Assembly: GCF_009806555.1 (NCBI RefSeq)
Contig: NZ_VUOK01000019.1
Coordinates: 62,001 to 126,000, forward strand
Reading direction: 5' to 3'
DNA length: 64,000 nt
Source of the DNA: Methylobacterium sp. 2A
GTDB lineage: Bacteria > Pseudomonadota > Alphaproteobacteria > Rhizobiales > Beijerinckiaceae
Both the position numbers and the translations under genes were made by a program. Shown in pieces: positions 24,068-32,958 of this stretch; within the stretch, counting starts at the first letter, position 1; each line of letters begins with the position of its first letter. The notes beneath the pieces were generated by a model, which saw only the letters and a list, made by a program, of their open reading frames with translations, was not told the origin of the DNA and did not search any database.

Positions 24068-24324
24068 CAGTCGTGCGCCCGGATGTGGGCCTCGTGCAGG
24101 GCCCGGAGCTTGTCGCGGGCCGCACGAAGGACGATGAGGCCACCGCGCTTGTAGTCGCGCTCGGTGGCGGGGAAGGTCTCGGAGATCCGGGCCGCCTCGC
24201 AGCTCATGTAGAGCTCGTCGCCATCGACCTGGGCGACCAGGACCGTGGCCGAGATCTCGATCTTGTCGCCGATGAAGCGGTCGGGCTCCCGGACGATCTG
24301 GGCGATGGAGAAGTCGAGGCGCAT
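24067..24324 (-). CDS. small protein of unknown function
   Basis: 85 residues, starting MRLDFSIAQIVREPDRFIGDKIEISATVLVAQVDGDELYM, an OB-fold-like run of strands. Could be a small nucleic-acid-binding protein; not recognised. Confidence 0.65.
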   Translation of the reverse strand: MRLDFSIAQIVREPDRFIGDKIEISATVLVAQVDGDELYMSCEAARISETFPATERDYKRGGLIVLRAARDKLRALHEAHIRAHD

Positions 24325-24361
24325 CAGGCGCTCCTCTCGGCGGGGGTGGAGAGGATGCGGG

Positions 24362-24727
24362 TCACTGGAGCGTCTCCAGGACCGGCGGCTGCCACACCCC
24401 GGCGATGACCTCGATCGCGTCGACGTCGAGGGCCTCGCAGAACACCTGCAGGCGCTCGACGCCGATGCAGGTGCGGCGGGCCCGGATGTGGGCGAATTCG
24501 TTGCGAAGGCTCCCCGCGCCGCCCTCGGACTCGCCGAGGAGGATGCGCATGTCCTCGGCTCGCAGCCGGCGGGCCCTGATCGTCAGGGCCAGCGCCGTGA
24601 CCAAGCGCGACCGGATCAGGACCGAGGTCTTGGCCCGGCGATGCCGGCCGGCCGACGCGCGCCGCGCCGTCGACCGGATCGGCGTGGGCGAAGGGGCGTC
24701 AACGCTTGGGTTGAGTGAGGGTTCCAT
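24362..24727 (-). CDS. HTH (Cro/CI-like) regulator, lysogeny-control candidate
   Basis: 121 residues from ATG 24727 (a GTG at 24751 is also open). The C-terminal half reads SLRNEFAHIRARRTCIGVERLQVFCEALDVDAIEVIAGVW, the last three helices of a lambda-repressor-like HTH (LxRIERG-type helix, then VERLxxFCEALDVxxxEV). Divergent from the replication gene across a 344-base gap with two identical palindromes, the classic place for a phage repressor. Confidence 0.65.
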   Translation of the reverse strand: MEPSLNPSVDAPSPTPIRSTARRASAGRHRRAKTSVLIRSRLVTALALTIRARRLRAEDMRILLGESEGGAGSLRNEFAHIRARRTCIGVERLQVFCEALDVDAIEVIAGVWQPPVLETLQ

Positions 24728-25071
24728 CGTGGAGTTATGGTTACGACCCACGACGATTCGCGGAAGGGTTGTGCAATAGGAAATCGTGCCGGATCGGTAC
24801 GAATGCCTGAAAATTCACGAGCGTTTTGCGGCCTAGGCCGTTGCCAAGGCTTCCCGATCGCGCCGCGATGATACGATCCGGCCTTCCGGCCTAGGCCTGC
24901 GGTCGAATCCACACTCCACCGCCGCCACCGGTCGGACCCGACCGCTTACCGTAATGGACACCCCGCCTTGCAGTACGCGTCGTCGTGGTCGAGAATGCTC
25001 ATCGAGGCAGCCCGCCCCGGATTCTTCCGGGAGAAGAGGAAGCCCATCAGCGCACGCGACCGGACAGCAGG
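24728..25071. other. divergent control region between HTH regulator and replication gene
   Basis: 344 bases without a gene. Relatively AT-rich near 24755-24830 (for example AAAATTCACGAGCGTTTTGC). Contains the paired GGCCTAGGCC palindromes and must hold promoters for both sides. No clear TTGACA/TATAAT pair was found. Confidence 0.6.
24829..24897. promoter_or_regulatory. two identical GGCCTAGGCC palindromes, operator candidate
   Basis: Perfect 10-base palindromes at 24830-24839 and 24888-24897, 58 bases apart, in the divergent gap beside an HTH gene. Candidate operators for that regulator. Confidence 0.4.
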
Positions 25072-28000
25072 ATGAGCAGCCTCCCTCCCGACGACACCGA
25101 CATCTTCGTCCAGGCATTCCTGGCGCGCTTCCCCGGCGCAGAGGTCGTGGCCCCCGATGCCCCCCGCGGCATCAGCACCGGGCCCTACAGCATCGGATTT
25201 CCGTTCTTCCGCGACTTCGCGCCCGACATGCGCGCGCGGGGCTGGAGCATCTTCCCGCAGCGGCGCGACGAGCGCCGGGGGCCTTCCTCCGTCGACGGAT
25301 CCCCGATCCGCTGGAAGGCCTACACGGACACGCTGCCCCCGGCCGAAGAGGTCGCCTGGTGGGCCCGCCAATGCCCGACGGACAACTCCGCGGCGATCAT
25401 GGGCCCCGCCTCGGGGCACGCCTTCGCCCTCGACGTGGACGTCTCCGACGAGGCCCTGTCGCTGGCGATCGTCGCGGCCGCCGACCGGATCCTCGGCCGC
25501 TCGCCGCTTCGCCGCGTCGGCTCCTTCCCGCGCGTCGTCCTGGTCTACCGGCAGGCCCCCGTTGCCGCGCGCGCCCGCGACGAGGCGATCGTCAATCGCA
25601 CGCACCGATTCGCCGATGGCGGCCACGCCATCGAAGTCCTCGCGCACGGCAAGCCCGTCACGTTTCACGGCATGCACTGGAAGACCGGAAAGGTGTTCGA
25701 GTGGGTCGGTGACCATCCGTGGCGCGTCGGCCCCGAGGCCGCCCCGCTCGTCACGCGCAGCCAGCTCGACGCATTCCTCGACGCTATCGCCGAGCTCGCG
25801 CCGTTCGCGCATCGTTCCCATGAGGTCGCCGACGTCGCGTGGGCCTACGACGACGGCGCAGGACTCCACCGGCCCCTGTCCGTCCCGGCCGAGGGCGTCG
25901 TCGTCGAGGGCGGCCTCGTGGTCGATGGCCGCGAGTCGTGGCTCTTCGGCATCGTCCGCGAGACCGTGCGGGCGAACGAGGGCGCGGCCCGCGCGCCCGA
26001 GGGATTCGGGAAGCTCTGCGCCTTGGTCGAGGACCAGTTCCGCGCCGGGGCCTCGCTCGACGGTTGGCACGACGGTCTGATCCGGTCCGAGATCGAGCAG
26101 AAAGTCCGCGCGCAGATCGACCACTGCGTCCAACGCGGCGGCTTCCTCCGCTCGATCCGGCGCGGCCTAGCCCAGTCCGTGGAGCAGGACGGGACGGTGG
26201 CCTACGCCCCGTCGGTCGTCGACGACGATACGTACGTCCCGCCGGCGGTCGCGGAACTCGCGCACCTCAAGGACAGGATCGGCAGGACGGCGGTCAAGCG
26301 CCGCCTCCTCGCCGTGGCCGATCCGGTCCGCGCCATGGCACGCGACCTGATCCAGGACGAGGACCTGCGCCTCGCCGCGGCGCGCAAGGCCGTCCAGACG
26401 GTCCAAGGCTGGGAGGCCGCTTGGCTCCAGGAAATCCACACCCGGGCCCGGCTGCCCAAGAGCCAGCGCGACGTCGGAGAGGTCCAGATCCTCAAGGGGG
26501 ATGCGGGCGTCGGTAAAACCAGCGGTTTCTGGCGCGCCCTGCGGAAGCACGTCGACCGGTTCGGCCGGATCGGCATGCCGATCGGATTCGCCATGCCCAC
26601 GCACGCCAACATCGCGGACACGATGGTCTTCGCCGCCGGCGACGAGATCGGGGCCTTCGAGACTGCGGCCGAGCAGCTCGTGGCCCAGGGTGACCGGCTC
26701 GGCCTGCGGGTCGTGGTCTTCCGTGGCAAGACCCGGACGAACTGCGGGTTCAAGGCCCAGATCTCGACGCTGTCGGCCGCGTCGATCGGCACGCAGCACC
26801 TGTGCAAGGCGAAAGTGGTGGTGGGCACGCCGATGCCCGGCGAGAAGCCTACGTACGAGGAGAAGCGCTGCCCGATGTGGGAGGCCTGCGAGTACCAGCG
26901 CTCGCTCGTGGAGCTCGCCGAGGCCGACGTCGTCCTGTTCGCGTCGGCCTACCTCGACGTCACGCCGCCCAAGGCCCTGACTGACGCGCTCGCAGGACTC
27001 GTTGTCGACGAGAGGCCGTACGGGGGCCTTATCCGCCACAACGCCTCCGAACCGATGCCGCTGCGGGTGCTGGAGACAGGCCGCGCCCCGCCCCGTCTCC
27101 TGGAGGAGGAGCTGAAGCCTCTCCTCGATCGCGCCGATGCGAAGCGCGCGATCGACGAGGCCAAGGAGGGCTACCTCGCCGAGCGCAGCGCCGCCGTCGA
27201 GATCCTCATGCCGCACCTGCGCAAGGCCGACGCCGGGGCCGCGGTCCAGGCGCTGTTTCGGTACCGCGAGGGCAACCGCCGCGCCGGCCTCGATTACGCC
27301 AGGTCCGCATACGCCGTCGTGTCCCGTGGCTCGGACGCGGCGCGCCACGTCACCCCCGGAATGACCGAGGAAGCCGCCAAGGAGCTGGCGGACACGCCGA
27401 CGGGCGACGGCCTGTGGGACGAGCGGCGGTTCTGGTCGATCGTCATCGACCGCCTGGAGGCCATGGTCCGCGACGAGGAGAACCCCGGCTCGCCGAAGAC
27501 GGCCATGGGGGCGAGCGATCGCCGCCTGCAGGTCGTCACCGTCACGGGGGGCGCCCTCGCGGTAATGATGTCCTGGAGGGCCAAGCCCAGCTTCCCCTCG
27601 ACGCCTTTGCTGCTCCTCGACGCCTCGGCCGAGCCGCGCATCGTCGAGAAGATCTGGAGCGATCGCGTCGTGCGGCTCCTGCCCGTCGAGGCCCCGACGC
27701 ACCTTCGCGCCGTCCTCGTCACCGGCAGCACCTTCTCCGACTACTCGATGCTCCCGAGCCGCCACGACACCCGCGCCGGGATGACCAAGGCGGCCGAACG
27801 GGTCGCCCTCAACCGGCAGGTGATCACGCGGCTCGCGGGCGTACACGGCGATGGCAGGCTCCTCGTCGGTGGCAACAAGGGCGTGATGTCGGTCCACCGC
27901 GCCGGCTGGCTGCCCCCCGAGAACGTGGACTGGGTCCACAACGGGGCCATGCGCGGCTTGGACTTCGCCAAGCATCACACGGCCGCGATCTGCTTCGGCA

Positions 28001-29049
28001 GGTTGGAGCTGCCCCCGAGGGTTCTGGACGCCGTCGTGGCGGCGCTGACCTACGACGATCCCGAGCCCGAGCAGCCGGTCGACCCGTTCGGCACCGGCAA
28101 GGACGCGTCAGGCCAAGCCCTGCAGGCGACGAAGGGCGAGAAGCGCGTGGCGCTGCGCGACGGCCGCGACGTCGCCATCGAGGACACCGTCTACGACGGC
28201 GCATGGGCCCGGATCGTCCAGGCGCAGTACCGCGAGGAGGAAATCCGGCAGTTCGCCGCCCGCCTGCGTCCCGTGCACCGCGTGGGCAGGCCGCCGGTCG
28301 TGTACCTCGCCACGGCCGCGATTCCCGAGGGCCTCATCGTCGACGACATGATCGACGTCGCAGACCTCGCCTGCCCGGTCGGGACGCACGCGACGGTTTC
28401 GGCCTGGGAGATCGCCCGGTCCACGGGCGGGCTCCTCGACACGCGCTTCGGATGGACCGATCGCCCGGACCTTCACGCCGGCTCGCTCAAGGCCCTGAAA
28501 TTGGACGTGCCGGGCCACCCCGAGGCACAGGGCACGGTGCGGATCCGCTGGCGGATCGCCGACGGCCCGTGGACCGTCTCGTCGGTCACCGCATGGCACG
28601 AGGACCCGGCCACCCCGCTGCGCGCCGCCCTCATCCGGGAGGACGGCTACACGGACGAGGACCTGGACGAGGCCCTGGAGGTCGAGGTGCTGTGGCGCGG
28701 CCGCGAGCGTCGCCCGTCGGGCACGCGCCCCCCGGACGCGATCGACATGCAGCTGACGAACCTGCCCGAGGGCGCAACCCGAGACGAGGTGCGCCGGGTG
28801 TACGCCGACCAAGAAGCGGTGGCCCGCGAGGCCACGATGGCCCGCGTGACGTCCGAGATCTCCGGCCTGCCCGAGCATGCCGAGCCTGAGGCGATCCAGG
28901 CCGCGCTGCGCGCCAAGCGGATCGACGCGATCGACTGGACGCGCCGGCCGCCCTTCCCCGGCGTGCAGCGCAAGGATTCCGTCGTCTGCCTCGACACCCT
29001 GGTCCTGCTCGATGCCTACGGGGCCGGCGAACTCGACCCAGACAGCTGA
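25072..29049 (+). CDS. Prim-Pol primase-polymerase / P-loop helicase replication protein
   Basis: 1325 residues from ATG 25072. The N-terminal ~230 residues follow the bifunctional primase-polymerase pattern: GWSIFPQ...WKAYTDTLPPAEEVAWWARQCPTDNSAAIMG, the metal-binding ALDVDV (about 119-124) and HAIEVLAHGKPVTFHG. A helicase core follows, with Walker A GDAGVGKTS (about 477-485), a Cys-containing stretch (TNCGFK...CKAK...KRCPMWEACEYQ, about 560-620), and DERP (about 645). The large middle and C-terminal parts have no clear match. It probably primes and unwinds phage DNA; it is the only replication enzyme seen. 34 bases overlap the convergent gene 29016-29885. Confidence 0.8.
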   Translation: MSSLPPDDTDIFVQAFLARFPGAEVVAPDAPRGISTGPYSIGFPFFRDFAPDMRARGWSIFPQRRDERRGPSSVDGSPIRWKAYTDTLPPAEEVAWWARQCPTDNSAAIMGPASGHAFALDVDVSDEALSLAIVAAADRILGRSPLRRVGSFPRVVLVYRQAPVAARARDEAIVNRTHRFADGGHAIEVLAHGKPVTFHGMHWKTGKVFEWVGDHPWRVGPEAAPLVTRSQLDAFLDAIAELAPFAHRSHEVADVAWAYDDGAGLHRPLSVPAEGVVVEGGLVVDGRESWLFGIVRETVRANEGAARAPEGFGKLCALVEDQFRAGASLDGWHDGLIRSEIEQKVRAQIDHCVQRGGFLRSIRRGLAQSVEQDGTVAYAPSVVDDDTYVPPAVAELAHLKDRIGRTAVKRRLLAVADPVRAMARDLIQDEDLRLAAARKAVQTVQGWEAAWLQEIHTRARLPKSQRDVGEVQILKGDAGVGKTSGFWRALRKHVDRFGRIGMPIGFAMPTHANIADTMVFAAGDEIGAFETAAEQLVAQGDRLGLRVVVFRGKTRTNCGFKAQISTLSAASIGTQHLCKAKVVVGTPMPGEKPTYEEKRCPMWEACEYQRSLVELAEADVVLFASAYLDVTPPKALTDALAGLVVDERPYGGLIRHNASEPMPLRVLETGRAPPRLLEEELKPLLDRADAKRAIDEAKEGYLAERSAAVEILMPHLRKADAGAAVQALFRYREGNRRAGLDYARSAYAVVSRGSDAARHVTPGMTEEAAKELADTPTGDGLWDERRFWSIVIDRLEAMVRDEENPGSPKTAMGASDRRLQVVTVTGGALAVMMSWRAKPSFPSTPLLLLDASAEPRIVEKIWSDRVVRLLPVEAPTHLRAVLVTGSTFSDYSMLPSRHDTRAGMTKAAERVALNRQVITRLAGVHGDGRLLVGGNKGVMSVHRAGWLPPENVDWVHNGAMRGLDFAKHHTAAICFGRLELPPRVLDAVVAALTYDDPEPEQPVDPFGTGKDASGQALQATKGEKRVALRDGRDVAIEDTVYDGAWARIVQAQYREEEIRQFAARLRPVHRVGRPPVVYLATAAIPEGLIVDDMIDVADLACPVGTHATVSAWEIARSTGGLLDTRFGWTDRPDLHAGSLKALKLDVPGHPEAQGTVRIRWRIADGPWTVSSVTAWHEDPATPLRAALIREDGYTDEDLDEALEVEVLWRGRERRPSGTRPPDAIDMQLTNLPEGATRDEVRRVYADQEAVAREATMARVTSEISGLPEHAEPEAIQAALRAKRIDAIDWTRRPPFPGVQRKDSVVCLDTLVLLDAYGAGELDPDS

Positions 29050-29885
29050 CGCGTGCGCCGGCCGCCCCGGCGCTCGACCCGCTTCTCGATCGGCTTGCTC
29101 CGCCATGCGGTGATCCGCAGGCCGATGGCCGTCTTACGGTTGCCCGTCCCGAGCCACTGCCACTGCGTCTTCAGGCCGATGCCGACGCTGGCAAGGTCCG
29201 CGTGCACGGGACCGCCCTCGCCTCGCGCCCCGAGGGCGTTCAAGTTCCACTGCTTCACCGTGGTGAGCGTCCCGATCCCGAAGGCGTAGGGAAGGTCCTC
29301 GACGGGGACGGTGACCGTGACGCGATCGCCGGGGGGCGTGCGGTGCCAGGCCCTCGGCGTGTTGGCCCCGTTCATCCAGGCCAGCACGCGCAGGTACAGG
29401 AAGGCCGCGAAACGCGTGCGGAACGCCGCTAGGCCCTCGACATCCAGGACGATGGGGTGCGCCTTCCCATGGATCATCCCGTAGACCACGGGGATCCCCG
29501 GAAAATAGCCGACCTCCACTGGGTGGCCCCTATGGATTGGCGTGCCTTCCCACCCCTCCCAGAGCCGATACGTGGCGTCGTTGCCCCGGCCCGCCTGCCC
29601 GATACGAATCCGGCTTTCCCCGAGGCGCTCGAAGGGGCGGACCAGCTGCGAGTGAGACCGCATGCCGGTGGCGTCCAGCAGGGCCTTACCGTGGACCCAC
29701 AAGTTCGCCCCGTCGATCGCCCACCGGTCGCGCAGGGTCAGCCCCTCCGCGTCGGGCTCATCCTCGATGGTGAAGGCGTGGCCCAACGCCCCGAGCCACA
29801 TGGCGAGATCCAGGGGCGTCAGGGGGCCTTCGACGAGCGTCATGCCGGCCGCGAGATCCCGCGAGATCGATACGTGGAAGGGCAT
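29016..29885 (-). CDS. unknown protein, possible winged-helix DNA-binding/replication partner
   Basis: 289 residues from ATG 29885. Contains FAAFLYLRVLAWMNGANTPRAWHR and VTVPVEDLPYAFGIGTLTTVKQWN, which look like the paired winged-helix pattern of plasmid-type initiators, but no convincing family match. N-terminus MPFHVSISRDLAAGMTLVEGPLTPLDLAMWLGAL. The C-terminus is strongly basic (KPIEKRVERRGGRRTRQ). It converges on the Prim-Pol gene, so the two may be antagonistically expressed. Confidence 0.65.
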   Translation of the reverse strand: MPFHVSISRDLAAGMTLVEGPLTPLDLAMWLGALGHAFTIEDEPDAEGLTLRDRWAIDGANLWVHGKALLDATGMRSHSQLVRPFERLGESRIRIGQAGRGNDATYRLWEGWEGTPIHRGHPVEVGYFPGIPVVYGMIHGKAHPIVLDVEGLAAFRTRFAAFLYLRVLAWMNGANTPRAWHRTPPGDRVTVTVPVEDLPYAFGIGTLTTVKQWNLNALGARGEGGPVHADLASVGIGLKTQWQWLGTGNRKTAIGLRITAWRSKPIEKRVERRGGRRTRQLSGSSSPAP

Positions 29886-30428
29886 GGACGGTGGCTCCGC
29901 AGCGAGTGACAAACTCCATACCACACCGGGCATGCGAGTTACAAACTACGACCCACACGTGGGATGCTGTTTACGCCCGTATACCAGAAACACGGCAACG
30001 GCTTGGCCGTTTTTTCGGGGCGGAAAATTCGCCTTCTAAATATATATCCTGAACCGTGGTCTGGCAGGCTGTCCCATGGGAGGTCTGGCTGGCCTTTCGC
30101 CCTCACGGGCGTCGCGCTCCGGGACCGGCCTGCTGGCGCAGGCCGTGCGTCAGCAGAGGCGGCAAGGGTGCTGGGGAGGGGCGGACGGGACCTCGCTCCC
30201 GTGCTCACGACTGGAGCCTCGTCGCGTTCGCCATGGGCCGCGATCGGGGCCCGGCGAGTCCCTTCGGCCACACGTTGCCGCAACCCGCGATTTTCCGCTT
30301 GACATGGTTTGCCCCTCGCGCGCGCGCAGGGTAAATTGATTCGACTCGTCCCATCCGGGGCGTGTGCGCGACTTGGCCGCCTTTGAGCTTCGGCTCGGGC
30401 GGCCGCCTTTCCTTTCCGTGGGGATGCG
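29886..30428. other. 543-base gap before the virion genes
   Basis: Holds a plus-strand terminator (29997-30015) and an AT-rich patch CTAAATATATATCCTG at 30035-30050 that could be a promoter element. The remainder is GC-rich without a credible gene. A TTGACA at 30299 lacks a well-placed -10. Confidence 0.55.
29997..30015 (+). terminator. intrinsic terminator
   Basis: AACGGC (29997-30002), loop TTG, GCCGTT (30006-30011) with a six-T run 30010-30015. It would end plus-strand transcription from the Prim-Pol gene before the virion block. Confidence 0.7.
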
Positions 30429-31376
30429 ATGGCGGGGTTCGGTGTCACCGTCGATCTCGCCCGCGCCGTCCGCGACGCCCAGCGCGAGTTCGAGGCGTTC
30501 GGCCTCGACCGCTTCCCGAGGGCGGTGCAATTCGCCCTGACCGGCGTCGCCATCGATGCCACGAACACGTTCCGCGACCGCGTCCCCGAGATCTTCCACG
30601 GGCCGAACAAGCTCACCCGCGACGCCCTGCGCTACAACGTCGACAAGGACCTGCTCGGGCGCGTCACCAGCGTCGACGAGGCCAAGGCCGACGTGTTCGT
30701 CCTGCCGCTGCAGAGCTCGTGGCTCAAGTATGCCTTCGGCGACGGCGAGAACGTGCGCCAGCCGGGCGACGTCGGCATCGAGGCGTATTTCGGCGACCAG
30801 AACTCGATCCGCGTGCCGGTCGGGCAGAACCTGTCCAGCACCTTCGGCATCCGAACGCGCGGCAAGGACAAGATCGCCGGTTCTGACGCCAGGCGGATCG
30901 CCGCCATGGCCGCCGCCGGCTACAAGTCCAGCGGCAACTTCGGCCCCGGCGGCTGGGGCGTCTTCGAGGTCAAGCCCGGCGACAAGGCGATGAACCGCGG
31001 CTTCATCAGCGGGGCCGGCATCTACGCCAGGCCGCCCCGCGCCGTAGTCACCGAGGCCAGGTCGAGGGTGCGCGACAAGCTGGATCGCACGCGCGTGCGC
31101 AAGAAGGACAGGCGCAACGTCGAGAACCGCTACAGCCTCACCAGCGCCCCGACCACGAGCTTCACCGCCGCCGGCGGCCGAACCGTCGAGGTGCCCAAGG
31201 TCGTCAATCAGGGCGTGCCCCGCATGCTATTCCTGTCCACCGGCGCCGCCCGCTACAAGCCCGTTGCGCAGGGCGCGTGGCTCGATGCCATGACGAAGGC
31301 GGCCGAAACCATGCCGGACCGGCTCGCCCGCGAGCTCACCGACCGCCTGTCTCACAAGGCATCGAAGGGGCGATGA
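30429..31376 (+). CDS. gpZ-like minor tail/tail-completion protein
   Basis: 315 residues. Residues ~10-70 (VRDAQREFEAFGLDRFPRAVQFALTGVAIDATNTFRDRVPEIFHGPNKLTRDALRYN) follow the opening of lambda-type minor tail protein Z: a helix, then the Arg/Ala-rich 'LPRAVQxALN' segment and a (F)xxPxxxTxxAL turn. The rest is basic and beta-rich. It probably joins tail tube to terminator, but its position, ahead of the terminase, is unusual. Alternative: another head-tail neck protein. Confidence 0.6.
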   Translation: MAGFGVTVDLARAVRDAQREFEAFGLDRFPRAVQFALTGVAIDATNTFRDRVPEIFHGPNKLTRDALRYNVDKDLLGRVTSVDEAKADVFVLPLQSSWLKYAFGDGENVRQPGDVGIEAYFGDQNSIRVPVGQNLSSTFGIRTRGKDKIAGSDARRIAAMAAAGYKSSGNFGPGGWGVFEVKPGDKAMNRGFISGAGIYARPPRAVVTEARSRVRDKLDRTRVRKKDRRNVENRYSLTSAPTTSFTAAGGRTVEVPKVVNQGVPRMLFLSTGAARYKPVAQGAWLDAMTKAAETMPDRLARELTDRLSHKASKGR

Positions 31377-31690
31377 CCATGCGTACGCAGTTCCGACGCG
31401 TCGATTGCGTCTTCATGCCGGGCGGCTCCATGGTCTTGGAGTACGTCCCGCTCGACGAGTTGACCGAGGCGTTCGAGGTCGCCGTTGTGAGGTCTGGCCT
31501 CTCGCTGGCCTCGATGCCGGTCGTCCAGGCGCAAGCCGACATGGTCGGGTACGCCTTGATCTGCAGGGACAGCCAGTGGGGCACGGTCCTCACCGCAGAC
31601 GCCGCCCGCGATGCCCTTGCGCGTGCCCTGCGCAGGCTCGGCCTCGAACCGGTCGCCGAGCCGCCCCGCGGCGGACGGGTGCTGCAGTGA
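31373..31690 (+). CDS. phage protein of unknown function
   Basis: 105 residues (ATG 31373 overlaps the previous stop). Starts MTMRTQFRRVDCVFMPGGSMVLEYVPLDEL; ends with a basic helix. Unassigned; linked to the gpZ-like gene by coupling. Confidence 0.65.
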   Translation: MTMRTQFRRVDCVFMPGGSMVLEYVPLDELTEAFEVAVVRSGLSLASMPVVQAQADMVGYALICRDSQWGTVLTADAARDALARALRRLGLEPVAEPPRGGRVLQ

Positions 31691-31815
31691 CCCCCGAGGA
31701 GCTGGCCCACCGCGAGCGCCGGGCGTCCGAGGCCATACGGGTCGCGATCATCGTCACGGTCGCCGTCAACCTGGCGCTCCTCGCGTCCATCGCACGCCAG
31801 CTCGGCATGTGGTGA
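31687..31815 (+). CDS. small membrane peptide
   Basis: 42 residues from GTG 31687 (GTGA overlap with previous stop): basic-acidic N-terminus EELAHRERRASEA and one hydrophobic helix (IRVAIIVTVAVNLALLASIA). Unassigned. Confidence 0.55.
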   Translation: MTPEELAHRERRASEAIRVAIIVTVAVNLALLASIARQLGMW

Positions 31816-32292
31816 TGCGCGCGCGTGCGTACGTGCGCACCTCTGCGCACACGAGTGTTAACGAACCCCAATCGTGGGATGTGGCATGCCAAGAACCACA
31901 GGCTCGCATGCACGCGTGGTGCTATCCTGTTCGCGTGGGCCAGCCGAGGGGGCGGGGCACGGGGGGGCAGTGGGGTAGAGGCATGGGGCGCGGGGGCGGC
32001 GAGCGGGGCGCGACGGCCCGGCCGACGGGCGTTCGAGGGGGCCTACCCCCTTGGCGGGGTCCCCTGGAGCCCTCGAAACGTGCGGGGTTGCGTTAGCGGT
32101 CCACCCCCTCTCCCGTTGCAAAAAATCCTGAAAAACGGGCCGAGGGAAGCAGCAGGGTCGCGCGCGCGTACGCGCATCTCTGCCCGGCGACCGATTCGCG
32201 CCCCGTAGCCTGCTCTCCGGACCCCCTCGACCTGCTCCCGGCGCGCGCTTCGCTCGTATCTTTTACACGCCGCCCCGCCTGGACTCGGGGTC
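31816..32292. other. 477-base gap upstream of terminase genes
   Basis: At 31831-31853 it carries the same 23 bases (ACGTGCGCACCTCTGCGCAC...) as 57532-57554 at the other end of the virion block. A partial hairpin is formed by CGTTCGAGGG (about 32030) and CCCTCGAAACG (about 32073). The late motif copy is at 32249-32270. The rest is very GC-rich with only shadow frames. Confidence 0.55.
32249..32270 (+). promoter_or_regulatory. late motif copy 1
   Basis: TTCGCTCGTATCTTTTAC followed by ACGC, ending 22 bases before the terminase small subunit start. The same 22 bases occur at 35061, 37223 and 44776, always in the same direction before a virion gene. Likely a phage late promoter or other late-expression signal. 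Confidence 0.6.
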
Positions 32293-32958
32293 ATGGCACG
32301 CTCAGCCCCCAAGCCCGCCGAGGCCGTCACCCCGGCCGCAGGCCTGCGCCGCACGAAGGTCCCCGCGGGGGACGTCGGCAAGTCCGTCCGGGTCGTCTCC
32401 GCCGCGCAGTTCGCCGAGATGATCGCCGTCTCCCGGAACACGGTGACCAAGTGGATCCGGGACGGCATGCCCCACGAGGGCGACGAGAAGGCCTATCGCA
32501 TCGACATGGGGAAGGCCGTCCGGTGGCTCCAGGAGCGGGCCGCGATTGAGGCCCGCGAGGAGGCCGGCGGCGAGGAGCCGGCCGCCTTCAAGCCCCTCGA
32601 CGGCGGCGAGGACTTCGAGATGGCCAAGACCCGCCGGGCCCGGGCCGACGCCGACACCGCCGAGAGCACGGCCGCCATGAAGGCGATCGAGGAGGCCAAG
32701 GAGAAGGGCCTCGTCGCCCCGATCGGGATCATGCTGGACATGGTCCGCCGGGAGTACAGCGACCTCGCCGTGGCCCTGGCCGAGGTCGGTCCCCACGTCG
32801 AGCTGCGCATGCGGGGCGACACCCCGGAGCGGATCGGCAAGGAGGTCGACCGCCTGATCCGCAAGGCGCTCGCGGAGAAGCTCAAGGGGCAGGTCCACCG
32901 GCACACGGCCCCCTATCCCGAGCCCCCCGCGACCGAGGCGGCCCATGAAGCCGCGTGA
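32293..32958 (+). CDS. terminase small subunit
   Basis: 221 residues. N-terminal helix-turn-helix (SAAQFAEMIAVSRNTVTKWIRDGMPHEG, about 36-63), then helices with acidic and KGLVAPI segments as in gpNu1-type packaging recognition subunits. It binds the packaging site and recruits the large subunit. Overlaps the terminase large gene by 14 bases. Confidence 0.8.
   Translation: MARSAPKPAEAVTPAAGLRRTKVPAGDVGKSVRVVSAAQFAEMIAVSRNTVTKWIRDGMPHEGDEKAYRIDMGKAVRWLQERAAIEAREEAGGEEPAAFKPLDGGEDFEMAKTRRARADADTAESTAAMKAIEEAKEKGLVAPIGIMLDMVRREYSDLAVALAEVGPHVELRMRGDTPERIGKEVDRLIRKALAEKLKGQVHRHTAPYPEPPATEAAHEAA

Noticed and set aside
30299..30337. TTGACA at 30299 as a promoter for the virion block
   Set aside because: Nearest AT-rich -10 candidate (TAAATT at 30332) is 27 bases away, too far.
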